Source of the DNA: Clostridia bacterium
GTDB taxonomy: Bacteria > Bacillota > Clostridia > Oscillospirales > CAG-272
Assembly: GCA_017462385.1 (NCBI GenBank)
Contig: JAFTRE010000012.1
Location: 34,019-98,018, forward strand
Length of the DNA: 64,000 nt
Reading direction: 5' to 3'
The position numbers were made by a program, and so were the translations under genes. The stretch's first letter is position 1. The number at the start of each line of letters is the position of its first letter. The notes under the pieces were generated by a model. The model had not been told where the DNA came from. It saw nothing but the letters and a program-made list of their open reading frames with translations, and did not search any database. This document shows positions 35,177-42,460 of this stretch, in pieces.

Positions 35177-35474
35177 AGTGATTATTTTGCTTGTGGGCAT
35201 GATGCTCGTTACATATATACCTCGAGCAATTCCGGCGGTGTTGCTGGAGAAAATGAAGTTTGGTAAAAAGACGGAAAAATTTTTAAAGCTGATACCGTAC
35301 ACGGCAATGACATCACTTGTTGTTCCGGGCGTGTTTGAGGTGGACGCCGCCAATCCTGCTATAGGCATTATCGGAGGCGCTGTGGCAGGGGTGCTTGCGT
35401 GGTTCAAATGTCCGGTCATGGTGTGCGTGCTTGGCGCTATAGCGGTGGATTTCTTGATCTATTTTATAATTTGA
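35163..35474 (+). CDS. azlD: Branched-chain amino acid transport protein, small subunit (AzlD)
   Basis: A 103-residue protein with about four hydrophobic helices (VIILLVGMMLVTYIPRAIPA at the N terminus), the AzlD/BrnE type partner of AzlC. ATG 35163 lies inside the azlC end, preceded by GGAGGA at 35148-35153. A strong terminator follows. Confidence 0.9.
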   Translation: MSSTKVIILLVGMMLVTYIPRAIPAVLLEKMKFGKKTEKFLKLIPYTAMTSLVVPGVFEVDAANPAIGIIGGAVAGVLAWFKCPVMVCVLGAIAVDFLIYFII

Positions 35475-35476
35475 AT

Positions 35477-35511
35477 AAATAAAACCGAGGCATGGTGCCT
35501 CGGTTTTATTT
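35477..35511. terminator. Bidirectional terminator between azlD and rpsR
   Basis: 16-bp perfect stem (35477-35492 with 35496-35511), 3-nt loop. Confidence 0.88.
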
Positions 35512-35518
35512 ATGTTAC

Positions 35519-35773
35519 TTAGTCGGTAACGTAGGGAAGAAGTGCGGCCTGGCGAGCGCGCTTGATAGCAGTGTTGAGCTCGCGCTGATGCTTAGCACAA
35601 GTGCCGGAGATGCGGCGGGGAAGAATCTTTCCGCGCTCGCTGACGAACTTTCTCAGCTTGCCGGCTTCCTTATAGTCGATATAATCGATCTTATCTGCGC
35701 AGAATACGCAAACCTTTTTTCTCTTGCGGAGAGTGTTAGTGCGCTGAACGCGAGGGGTTTCCTGTTTATCCAT
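35519..35773 (-). CDS. rpsR: 30S ribosomal protein bS18
   Basis: An 84-residue small-subunit protein that pairs with S6. [16 protein letters not shown] has the CxxC pair of the zinc-type S18; [20 protein letters not shown] is the conserved core. It is the last gene of the rpsF-ssb-rpsR operon. Confidence 0.97.
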   Translation of the reverse strand: MDKQETPRVQRTNTLRKRKKVCVFCADKIDYIDYKEAGKLRKFVSERGKILPRRISGTCAKHQRELNTAIKRARQAALLPYVTD

Positions 35774-35809
35774 TATAATTATCCAATCCTTTCATAAATT
35801 GCGATCTGA

Positions 35810-36268
35810 TCAGAACGGCAGATCATCGTCCGTCTTGACTTCTTCAAACTTGGGGGCAGATGCCGCCGGAGTGGAGAAGGACGGTGTGTTGTATACGTCG
35901 GGTGTGTACTGAGGAGCCGCAGCGTTTCCGCTTTCCTGGCGGCTGTCGACGAACATTACCTCGTCTGCGACGATATCGGTTGCATAACGCTTTTGACCCT
36001 GCTGGTCGGTCCAAGTGCGGTTCTGAATGGAACCGGTGATGCAAATGGAAGAACCCTTGCGGAAGTACTTGGATACGAACTCGGCAGTTGCACGCCATGC
36101 GGTCACGTTGAAGAAATCGGTCTGCTGAGGTGCGTCCTTAGACTGGTATCTGCGGTTTACGGCGATGCTGAAGGATACGACCGGAATGCCGCTCTGTGTC
36201 TGCTTCAGCTCGGGGTCGGCGGTCAGTCTGCCACCGAGTATCACCTTGTTGAAATTAAAGTTTGCCAT
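35810..36268 (-). CDS. ssb: Single-stranded DNA-binding protein
   Basis: A 152-residue SSB: an OB fold in residues 1-105 (NKVILGGRLTADPELKQT, VSKYFRKGSSICITG) and a disordered tail ending in the DDDLPF partner-binding motif. AGGAGG precedes the ATG at 36268; the ATG two codons earlier is rejected. It lies between rpsF and rpsR, as in other Firmicutes. Confidence 0.97.
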   Translation of the reverse strand: MANFNFNKVILGGRLTADPELKQTQSGIPVVSFSIAVNRRYQSKDAPQQTDFFNVTAWRATAEFVSKYFRKGSSICITGSIQNRTWTDQQGQKRYATDIVADEVMFVDSRQESGNAAAPQYTPDVYNTPSFSTPAASAPKFEEVKTDDDLPF

Positions 36269-36293
36269 GAACAACGCCTCCTATGCAGTCTGA

Positions 36294-36740
36294 TCACTCA
36301 GCGTCGGTAGCGGGTGCTTGCTCTGCTGCCTCCTCTGCTTCTGCTGCCTTTGCTGCTGCCTCTGCGGCGGCGGCTGCGGCTGCTTCTGCAGCGGCTGCTG
36401 CAGCTTCTGCTGCTGCCTTCTTGGCTTTTGCTCTTTCCTCAGCGTCGAACTCCAGACGGATGGTCAGAGAACGCATGATGGACTCGTGGATGTTGAGCAG
36501 ACGCTCGAGCTCTGCGGGGAATGCGGATTCGGACTTGAAGGTCACAACAACATAATAGCCTTCGTTCATGTCGTTGATGGGGTATGCCAGGCGGGTCTTG
36601 CCCCACTTTGCAATTTCAACGATCTGAGCGTTCTCGGCGATCAAGTTTGTGAATCTGTCCACCGTAGCATTGACGGCTTCGTCGCCGGCTGTGAGATCGA
36701 CGACAAACAGTGTTTCGTAAGAATTGATTACCTTATCCAT
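36294..36740 (-). CDS. rpsF: 30S ribosomal protein bS6 with Ala-rich tail
   Basis: A 148-residue S6, long for the family (about 95). The first ~97 residues are the normal fold (ETLFVVDLTAGDEAVNAT, KWGKTRLAYPINDMNEGYYV). The remainder is a low-complexity Ala/Glu/Lys tail, probably a solvent-exposed helix, ending in EQAPATDAE. The DNA there is a run of GCN codons that may vary in length. It is first in the operon, behind the promoter at 36831-36859. Confidence 0.95.
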   Translation of the reverse strand: MDKVINSYETLFVVDLTAGDEAVNATVDRFTNLIAENAQIVEIAKWGKTRLAYPINDMNEGYYVVVTFKSESAFPAELERLLNIHESIMRSLTIRLEFDAEERAKAKKAAAEAAAAAAEAAAAAAAEAAAKAAEAEEAAEQAPATDAE

Positions 36741-36803
36741 GTTTTACCTCCCTATGGACAAATGATGACCGCGTGCATGAGAAAATTTACACGAGGTAGA
36801 GAG

Positions 36804-36820
36804 ACGGACAAAATGCCCGT
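36804..36820 (-). promoter_or_regulatory. Hairpin in rpsF leader, possible S6:S18 site
   Basis: A 6-bp stem-loop (36804-36809 with 36815-36820) sits near the 5' end of the ~85-nt rpsF leader. Firmicute rpsF leaders often bind the S6:S18 complex for feedback control. The match to that motif is not demonstrated here. Confidence 0.3.
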
Positions 36821-36830
36821 ACAACTTTAT

Positions 36831-36859
36831 ATTATAACTTAAAGTTGTCCGTTTGTCAA
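36831..36859 (-). promoter_or_regulatory. Sigma-A promoter of rpsF-ssb-rpsR
   Basis: Minus strand TTGACA (36854-36859), 17-nt spacer, TATAAT (36831-36836): consensus at every position. Confidence 0.85.
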
Positions 36860-37003
36860 TACTTAAACGAAATATTTTGCAATATTATTACAAAATATAT
36901 TATAAAAAGGTGATGTGAGCCATAAAAATTTTTTGTCGGTCATTGTAATTTCGATCGGAATATGATATCATATAGTTAAAGAAAAATGATGAGGAGGATT
37001 GTT

Positions 37004-37921
37004 ATGGCAAAAAGAAGAAGTCGGCGCAACACAGCCATCAAAAATATTACTTTATTTTTGCTGTTGGTGGCAATAGCTGTTGCTGTATATTTTCTGTCGC
37101 CGTATTTGGAGCAATATTTCGGAGAAGAGCCACGTGAGGCGATACCTGTCGGCGACGGTGAATACATAGAGATACACGTTATAGATGTCGGGCAGGGAGA
37201 CAGCATACTGATACGAACCGCGGGCGGCGATATGCTTATCGATGCCGGCCCGAGCAGCGGTGAAGACGAACTAAAGGCGTACCTTACGGAAATGCAGGTG
37301 GCTGACCTTGAATATGCGGTGTTTACACATCCCGATGCCGACCATATCGGCAACGCAGACATGATACTGACGGATTACACGGTCAGTAATGTTATAATGC
37401 CCGATCGCGAGGCTACGTCCAAGACATATGAGCGCATGATGACAGCCCTTGAGGCATCGGGGGCAAATGTTGTCGAGCCCGTACCGGAGTCTTCATTCAC
37501 GCTCGGCTCCATGACGGTGACAATACTTGCACCGGTTGGTGAAAAGTACAGCAGTACCAATGACTATAGCGTGGTTATGAGACTTGATTTCGGCGAGACC
37601 TCGTTTATGATGACGGGAGACGCCGAGGAGCACGCTGAGGAGGATATTCTGGAGCGTTACAGTACCGCAATGCTTGACTGTGACGTGCTGAAAGTCGGAC
37701 ATCATGGCTCGGATACCTCTACAAGTCAGGCGTTTTTGGATGCTGTCTCGCCTGAGCTGGCCCTCATTTCTTGCGGCGAGGGAAATACATACGGACATCC
37801 ATATGCCGTAACACTTCAAAAGCTGGAGGCGGCGTCTGCCGAGATATACCGCACCGATGAATGGGGGAGCATCGTGCTTATATCCGACGGCGTTGACATT
37901 ACTGTTCAGCCCCAAAAATAG
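37004..37921 (+). CDS. Membrane-anchored metallo-beta-lactamase-fold hydrolase (ComEC C-domain-like)
   Basis: A 305-residue protein with a basic N terminus and one transmembrane helix (about 15-35), then a metallo-beta-lactamase domain like the C-terminal domain of ComEC. VIDVGQGDSILIRT opens it; THPDADHIGNA is the HxDxDH metal site, and GHHGSDTST supplies further ligands. RBS GAGGAGG selects ATG 37004. Nuclease or phosphodiesterase activity outside the cell is plausible, but not shown. Confidence 0.88.
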   Translation: MAKRRSRRNTAIKNITLFLLLVAIAVAVYFLSPYLEQYFGEEPREAIPVGDGEYIEIHVIDVGQGDSILIRTAGGDMLIDAGPSSGEDELKAYLTEMQVADLEYAVFTHPDADHIGNADMILTDYTVSNVIMPDREATSKTYERMMTALEASGANVVEPVPESSFTLGSMTVTILAPVGEKYSSTNDYSVVMRLDFGETSFMMTGDAEEHAEEDILERYSTAMLDCDVLKVGHHGSDTSTSQAFLDAVSPELALISCGEGNTYGHPYAVTLQKLEAASAEIYRTDEWGSIVLISDGVDITVQPQK

Positions 37922-38023
37922 ATCACATAAGTATAAAAATGCATATCTTAAGTGCGGAAAATATTGAGTTGTGCGGCAAAATACCGTCCGATCCCTCACG
38001 GGCGGTAACTTGAAAGGCAGAAT

Positions 38024-38740
38024 ATGAAACGTGTACTGATAAGCGGCGGCTCGCGAGGTATGGGCGCCGAATGTGTTCGGCGGTATGCGGCAGCGGGTGA
38101 CGCAGTAGCATTTATATATAATAAAAGCGCCGTGTCGGCGCAGGCGCTTGCTGAAGAAACGGGAGCTACCACCGTTTGCGCCGATATTTCGGACAGTGCG
38201 GCGGCACGTGCGGCGGTCGGGCAAGCCGTGGCGGCACTTGGCGGAATTGACATTTTGATCAACAACGCGGGAATTGCACATATCGGACTTTTTACCGATT
38301 TGACGGATTACGAATGGCGGCGGCTGTGCGACACAAATCTTTCAAGCGCAATATATCTTTCTCGCGAAACGTCAAAATATATGATAAGACAGCACAGCGG
38401 AAGTATCGTCAATATCGGTTCGGTTTGGGGACGCGCGGGTGCGTCCTGCGAGGTGGCGTATTCGGCGACAAAAGCAGGTCTGCGTGGCTTTACGCGGGCT
38501 CTGGCTAAGGAGCTGGGTCCCTCCGGAATTACAGTTAATTGCATCGAGCCCGGTGTCATCGACACTGAAATGAACGCCGCCCTTGACGATGCTACCCGCT
38601 CGGCTTTGACTGATGAAACGCCGCTTGGCAGACTTGGAACAGTTGCCGATGTCGCTGCGGCGGTGCAATTTCTGACTTCGTCTGAAGCGTCCTTCATAAC
38701 CGGACAGATCATCGGCGTTGACGGCGGATTTGGCTGGTAA
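38024..38740 (+). CDS. SDR-family oxidoreductase, FabG-like
   Basis: A 238-residue short-chain dehydrogenase. The cofactor motif SGGSRGMG is at residues 7-14, NNAG near 83, the catalytic Ser in GSVWGRAG and Tyr-x-x-x-Lys in YSATKAG, and the C-terminal GQIIGVDGGFGW. This is close to 3-oxoacyl-ACP reductases, but no fatty-acid genes flank it, so the substrate is open. It has GAAAGG before ATG 38024. Confidence 0.88.
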   Translation: MKRVLISGGSRGMGAECVRRYAAAGDAVAFIYNKSAVSAQALAEETGATTVCADISDSAAARAAVGQAVAALGGIDILINNAGIAHIGLFTDLTDYEWRRLCDTNLSSAIYLSRETSKYMIRQHSGSIVNIGSVWGRAGASCEVAYSATKAGLRGFTRALAKELGPSGITVNCIEPGVIDTEMNAALDDATRSALTDETPLGRLGTVADVAAAVQFLTSSEASFITGQIIGVDGGFGW

Positions 38741-38780
38741 ATAAAAAATATGGGTCAATTTTGACCCATATTTTTTATTT
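38739..38780. terminator. Bidirectional terminator
   Basis: Long A/T-ended palindrome centred at 38759-38760 (TGGGTCAA and complement, with A-run and T-run arms), shared by the SDR gene and the converging kinase gene, whose last codons it overlaps. Confidence 0.82.
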
Positions 38781-39297
38781 CCGATAAAATGATATTTATG
38801 TTATTTTCTACTGTGTTTGTTCCATCCAAGCGAAGAACGGGGCAGGATAGCGTTTCCAGCCATTTTGCAATGCTCTCATCCGATCTTTTGGCACAGTGAT
38901 CGAAAAATTTTTGCTCCTGCTCGTACATATCTCCGCCTTTGAGTACGCGGTCGCCGAACTTGTCATATGCGCGCTGCTTTATGCGGTTCATACGCTCATC
39001 AAGCGGGGCGGAGAGGTAAATTACCAATTTATACGTTAAAGTTATCTCTTCATTGAAGTTGCCGTTGACCGCTGAAAAAATAAATTTCGGATACTTTCGA
39101 ATATCCTCCATCAGCAGACTTTCCACTTGCTCCCGTGTCCTTGACAATGCGTACGGGACTCCGCTTGCGTTATCAAAATAATAATCTTCCACATCAAAAT
39201 GAGAAAAATTTATTTTTTGTGATAATAATTTTGCAAGCGTAGTCTTGCCCGAGCCGTTAAGTCCACAAACGCATATGCCGAATTCTTTGTCAGGCAT
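38755..39297 (-). CDS. P-loop nucleoside/nucleotide kinase-like protein
   Basis: A 180-residue ATP-binding protein: Walker A GLNGSGKTTLAKLL at about residues 12-25, VEDYYFD, then a lid-like region with RMNRIKQRAYDKFGDR. The fold resembles small adenylate- or shikimate-kinase relatives, but the substrate is unknown. Start ATG 39297 overlaps the rsmA stop by 8 nt, so it is translated by coupling. No conserved role in this position is known to me. Confidence 0.75.
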   Translation of the reverse strand: MPDKEFGICVCGLNGSGKTTLAKLLSQKINFSHFDVEDYYFDNASGVPYALSRTREQVESLLMEDIRKYPKFIFSAVNGNFNEEITLTYKLVIYLSAPLDERMNRIKQRAYDKFGDRVLKGGDMYEQEQKFFDHCAKRSDESIAKWLETLSCPVLRLDGTNTVENNINIILSEIKNMGQN

Positions 39298-40168
39298 TCG
39301 TATATACCTCGGCGATGAGCTCGGTAAGCTTGTCGGACAATGCCACAAAATCGGGCATTGTGAGACGTTCGCCTCTGATATTTACGTCAAGCCCTGTAGC
39401 GGTGACGGCCTCGGTAATTGCAGGGCGGGTCAGCTCGCCAAAGCCTGCCGCCAGTGCGTTTGGAAGAGTCTTGCGGCGCTGACCAAAAGCGGCACGAATT
39501 GTTCGGAAGAAAATTTCCTCATTTTTGGGCGCGTAGGGCTTGTCCTTGTGCAGCTTTATGCGCACGACTGCCGAATCCACCTTGGGCGGCGGTAAAAATT
39601 TGCCCGCAGGCACCTTCATAAGACGCTCGGCAGTTCCGTAGTAAGCCAGCACCGCCGTGATAGCTCCACAGTCACGACTTCCGGGCGCGGCACACAGCCT
39701 GTCCGCAACCTCGGACTGCACCATGACAGTGATGTAATCAAACGCAACCTTTGATTCAAGCAGCGCCATGAGAATGGGCGTGGTTATATAATAAGGAAGA
39801 TTTGCGCAGACCGAAAGTCCGCCTTCAAGGTAAGGCGCGGTTATCTCGGCGATGTCGCATTTCATAATATCGTCGTTTATGATCTTGACATTATTGTACT
39901 CGCCCAACGTGTAGGCAAGAACGGGAATAAGCCCGCGGTCAAGCTCAACTGCAAGTACATTTTCGTAACGCGCGGCAAGCTCATACGTAAGTGTACCGAT
40001 GCCGGGACCTATCTCAAGTATATTTTTTGATTGACCCTCACAGCAAAGCTCGGCAATGTCTTCAACCACTAATTTGTCCGTCAGAAAGTTCTGCCCAAAC
40101 TCCTTGCGGAAAGTCAGCCCGTAAATTGACATTACCTGTTTTATTGTTTTTATGTCGCAAAGGTTCAT
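39290..40168 (-). CDS. rsmA: 16S rRNA (adenine1518/1519-N6)-dimethyltransferase
   Basis: Dimethylates two adenines in the 3' end of 16S rRNA. The 292-residue protein has the SAM site NILEIGPGIGTLTYELA, VELDRGLIPVL, and the catalytic ANLPYYITTPI. The start ATG at 40168 follows a run of nine G residues (40172-40180 on the opposite strand as C), serving as its ribosome site. The kinase gene follows with overlap. Confidence 0.95.
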   Translation of the reverse strand: MNLCDIKTIKQVMSIYGLTFRKEFGQNFLTDKLVVEDIAELCCEGQSKNILEIGPGIGTLTYELAARYENVLAVELDRGLIPVLAYTLGEYNNVKIINDDIMKCDIAEITAPYLEGGLSVCANLPYYITTPILMALLESKVAFDYITVMVQSEVADRLCAAPGSRDCGAITAVLAYYGTAERLMKVPAGKFLPPPKVDSAVVRIKLHKDKPYAPKNEEIFFRTIRAAFGQRRKTLPNALAAGFGELTRPAITEAVTATGLDVNIRGERLTMPDFVALSDKLTELIAEVYTNA

Positions 40169-40180
40169 TTTCCCCCCCCC

Positions 40181-40326
40181 TTAATTCTGCTTTAATATGT
40201 TTGTCGTTCTTAATAAAAACTCATGTGCCTCGGTCAATATCTTTTGGAGCTTTCAAATTGAAGAACTTTTATAGCTTCATCTTCCCTTGTAAATACAACC
40301 GCGCCGCAGGATCTTTCGGTTTTCAA
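40181..40326 (-). pseudogene. Remnant of a Nudix hydrolase gene
   Basis: Reading leftward from the TTG at 40326, the frame gives KTERSCGAVVFTR, a typical Nudix N terminus, then KVLQFESSKRY and a stop at 40234-40236. A second frame continues with KILTEAHEFLL and ends at 40181-40183, which looks like a Nudix C terminus. The Nudix box and most of the catalytic core are missing, so this is an internally deleted, frameshifted remnant. The TTG overlaps the stop of the four-helix-bundle gene. Confidence 0.5.
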
Positions 40327-40676
40327 TTTTTGTTTTCCTTGGCGGTTTTGCAGGAGGCAATCAAAAGCCTACGGATATTACCGCAAAGCTTCTCTGCGTA
40401 CTGGTATGTGGCGATATCGATTCTTTTGGTTTCGTACATTAGTTTTAGCCAATAACTTGTTTCGTTGGATTCTTTTAATGCAATTTCCAGCTTTGCAATA
40501 AAATCTTTCTTGCTTTGCGCATATTGTGCTTCGTGAATGTTAGCTCCGACAGATGTACCTGATCTTGCAAGCTGATCGGTCATATAGGAACTTTTCGGTA
40601 CAGTTACGCCGTCAACAAGCGTGACGATTGCAACTGCAAATTCAAAAGATAAATTGAGCAATTTGTTTTCGCACAT
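40323..40676 (-). CDS. Four-helix-bundle protein (S23 / IVP family)
   Basis: A 117-residue helical protein. LARSGTSVGANIHEAQYAQSK and the ESNETSYWLKLM helix match the S23 ribosomal-protein/four-helix-bundle family, first known from rRNA intervening sequences and related in fold to Avd of diversity-generating retroelements. The gene is next to a hairpin-array repeat and a Nudix remnant, suggesting it travels as a small element. Function unknown. Confidence 0.82.
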   Translation of the reverse strand: MCENKLLNLSFEFAVAIVTLVDGVTVPKSSYMTDQLARSGTSVGANIHEAQYAQSKKDFIAKLEIALKESNETSYWLKLMYETKRIDIATYQYAEKLCGNIRRLLIASCKTAKENKN

Positions 40677-40726
40677 AAATGCATCTTCTTTCTTATAATT
40701 ATATCATGAATAAGTTTGCTTTTAAA

Positions 40727-40888
40727 TGATATATCGCTGGCGCGATATGATATACGGCAAGCCGTATGATATATTTGCGTTGCAAATATGATATAATATC
40801 CGTTCCTTCATATGCCGAAGGCATATATCATCGCATAAAGTGCGATATCATATCGAAGATATATCACCCGTTCCGACAGGAACGGATA
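40727..40888. repeat. Array of seven small hairpins
   Basis: Seven consecutive short palindromes: 40731-40748, 40752-40767, 40771-40789, 40810-40826, 40830-40846, 40850-40862 and 40868-40885. Most are separated by ATGATAT-like spacers. An outer pair ATCCGTTCCT / AGGAACGGAT (40798-40807 and 40878-40887) encloses the last four. There is no coding frame. It is a repeat of the REP/hairpin type, upstream of the four-helix-bundle gene. Confidence 0.75.
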
Positions 40889-40894
40889 TCATTG

Positions 40895-40934
40895 AAAAAA
40901 GTCACCTTTGTCGGTAGACAAAAGTGGCTTTTTT
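40895..40934 (-). terminator. Terminator of tRNA-Thr
   Basis: 18-nt arms (40895-40912 with 40917-40934) with 4-nt loop and A/T runs, immediately downstream of the tRNA on the minus strand. Confidence 0.82.
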
Positions 40935-40935
40935 C

Positions 40936-41011
40936 TGGAGCTGGTGGCGGGACTCGAACCCGCGACCTGTTGATTACGAATCAACTGCTCTACCAACTGA
41001 GCCACACCAGC
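40936..41011 (-). tRNA. tRNA-Thr (anticodon CGT)
   Basis: A 76-nt tRNA with encoded CCA. The acceptor arm GCTGGTG pairs with CACCAGC; the anticodon arm has the 7-nt loop TTCGTAA (anticodon CGT, reads ACG); the TPsiC arm contains GGTTCGAGTCC. The D arm is GCTC-AGTTGGTA-GAGC. Confidence 0.97.
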
Positions 41012-41021
41012 AACAGCAAAT

Positions 41022-41050
41022 ATTATACCATAAGTTTTTAGATATTGCAA
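41022..41050 (-). promoter_or_regulatory. Sigma-A promoter of tRNA-Thr
   Basis: TTGCAA (41045-41050), 17-nt spacer, TATAAT (41022-41027), 10 nt before the mature tRNA. Confidence 0.8.
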
Positions 41051-41081
41051 TAGCATTTTGATAAATTTTAACTGAAATTTT

Positions 41082-41109
41082 ATCCGCCGTGCTACATGTC
41101 ACGGCGGAT
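41082..41109 (-). terminator. Hairpin after DUF362 gene
   Basis: 10-bp stem (41082-41091 with 41100-41109), 8-nt loop, followed by a short weak T-tract on the minus strand. Confidence 0.55.
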
Positions 41110-41122
41110 CTTGTCGGTTAAA

Positions 41123-42289
41123 TTATTTCTTGCTGTCCTTGACTAAAAGCCGAGCTACCGCTGTGCGGTGCACTTTCATGGCGCCTTTCGGACAGAACTC
41201 CTGACAGCAAAAACAACGTATGCATGCCTTTTTATCGATGATGGCGAGCTTGTTTTGTATCTTTATCGCTTTGGCGGGGCAAATGCTTTCACACACGCCG
41301 CAGCCGATGCATTCGTCGCACTTGACTTTGGGGCGCGAGCGCAATAGCTTGCCGATCATACCTCCGATTGCCGCCCCCGCCGAGCCGCCGATAAAATTTT
41401 TGAATTCAAGGCTTGAATGCGTCAGTATTTTTTTGAAGTCGGGGACGCAAAGCGCCGCCGCGTCCCCGATAATGTCAACCTCTTTTGCCGTGGCGGGTGC
41501 AAGAGTGCGCAGATATGCTGACTCAAGGGTCGGGACATTTTCTTTTTTCATTCCGATAAGCTCGGCGGCGACGAGGTCAAGGTGATATGGCGAGCGCGAG
41601 GCGATCAGAGCGCCTATTTGCCTTGGTTCTCCTGCAGTGGGACCGTTGCCCTCCATACCGACGATTGCATCGCAGATGTTCAGCACAACTTTATCGCGGA
41701 AATATTCGTTAAGATCGACTATCATGTCGGCAAATACCGCATGGTCGGGGTAGCGATAGTGATATTCCGGCTTCATCGTGCCGGGCACCACTCCGAACAT
41801 ATTCTTTACTGCACAAGAAAGACCCATCATGCCGTGGGATTTCAGCTTGCAAAAGTTTATTATGGCATCCGCACTGTCAAGATAGGATGTGTATGTAAAG
41901 TGCCGTGCCGCGCGGGCGTCCGGGAAATTGGCATCTTTTTGTCCGAAATCGTGATTCAGCTCACCGCCGCAGTCCTCCACAGCGTGCAGTCCGCAGGTAC
42001 TGTATACCTTGCTTACATATGCAGCATTGTAGAGCCCGCCGGGACTGTCACCCACAATAACACGGGCGCCGCGCTCGATAAGACGGTGTGTCAACGCACA
42101 CAACAGTGACGGATGTGTGGTCGCCGCCTTCTCGGGCTTCATAAACGTGACAAGATTGGCTTTTATGACGACCGTCATACCGCTCTTGACCCAATCAAGA
42201 CCGCCCAGCGGCCGGAGCACTGCGTCAAGCGCGGAACTCACCGCCGCATCGTTGTAATCGGGACAGGGAACTATCGATACTTTGTTCAT
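41123..42289 (-). CDS. DUF362 protein with two 4Fe-4S clusters
   Basis: A 388-residue protein: an N-terminal DUF362 domain (residues 1-300; VIKANLVTFMKPEKAATTHP, VGDSPGG, INFCKLKSHGMMGLSCAVKNMFG) and a C-terminal dicluster ferredoxin with CDECIGCGVCESICP and CIRCFCCQEFCP. It resembles proteins thought to take part in electron transfer or iron-sulfur-dependent reactions in anaerobes. The promoter at 42320-42348 is near consensus. The partner is unknown. Confidence 0.88.
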   Translation of the reverse strand: MNKVSIVPCPDYNDAAVSSALDAVLRPLGGLDWVKSGMTVVIKANLVTFMKPEKAATTHPSLLCALTHRLIERGARVIVGDSPGGLYNAAYVSKVYSTCGLHAVEDCGGELNHDFGQKDANFPDARAARHFTYTSYLDSADAIINFCKLKSHGMMGLSCAVKNMFGVVPGTMKPEYHYRYPDHAVFADMIVDLNEYFRDKVVLNICDAIVGMEGNGPTAGEPRQIGALIASRSPYHLDLVAAELIGMKKENVPTLESAYLRTLAPATAKEVDIIGDAAALCVPDFKKILTHSSLEFKNFIGGSAGAAIGGMIGKLLRSRPKVKCDECIGCGVCESICPAKAIKIQNKLAIIDKKACIRCFCCQEFCPKGAMKVHRTAVARLLVKDSKK

Positions 42290-42319
42290 ATAAAAACTTC
42301 CGGAAGTTATTTTTTCTTT

Positions 42320-42348
42320 ATTGTATCATAAAACCATGCCAATGTCAA
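42320..42348 (-). promoter_or_regulatory. Sigma-A promoter of DUF362 gene
   Basis: Minus strand TTGACA (42343-42348), 17-nt spacer, TACAAT (42320-42325). Confidence 0.75.
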
Positions 42349-42356
42349 AGGTACGC

Positions 42357-42385
42357 TTGATTTGAGTACGGAACTTTGATATAAT
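42357..42385 (+). promoter_or_regulatory. Promoter of the fused sigma-factor gene
   Basis: TTGATT (42357-42362), 17-nt spacer, TATAAT (42380-42385), directed right; back-to-back with the DUF362 promoter. Confidence 0.65.
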
Positions 42386-42460
42386 ATTTACGAAAAAATT
42401 CAAATTTCCTGCAATCAAATTCCGAATTGACACACTATATGAGTGAAAGGGGATGAGAGC

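Noticed and set aside
36318-36842. Cys-rich frame opposite rpsF
   Set aside because: The Cys/Gly run is only the complement of the Ala-codon repeat in rpsF.
40727-40888. Hairpin array as a CRISPR
   Set aside because: The units differ in sequence, are about 16 bp, and there are no constant repeats or cas genes.
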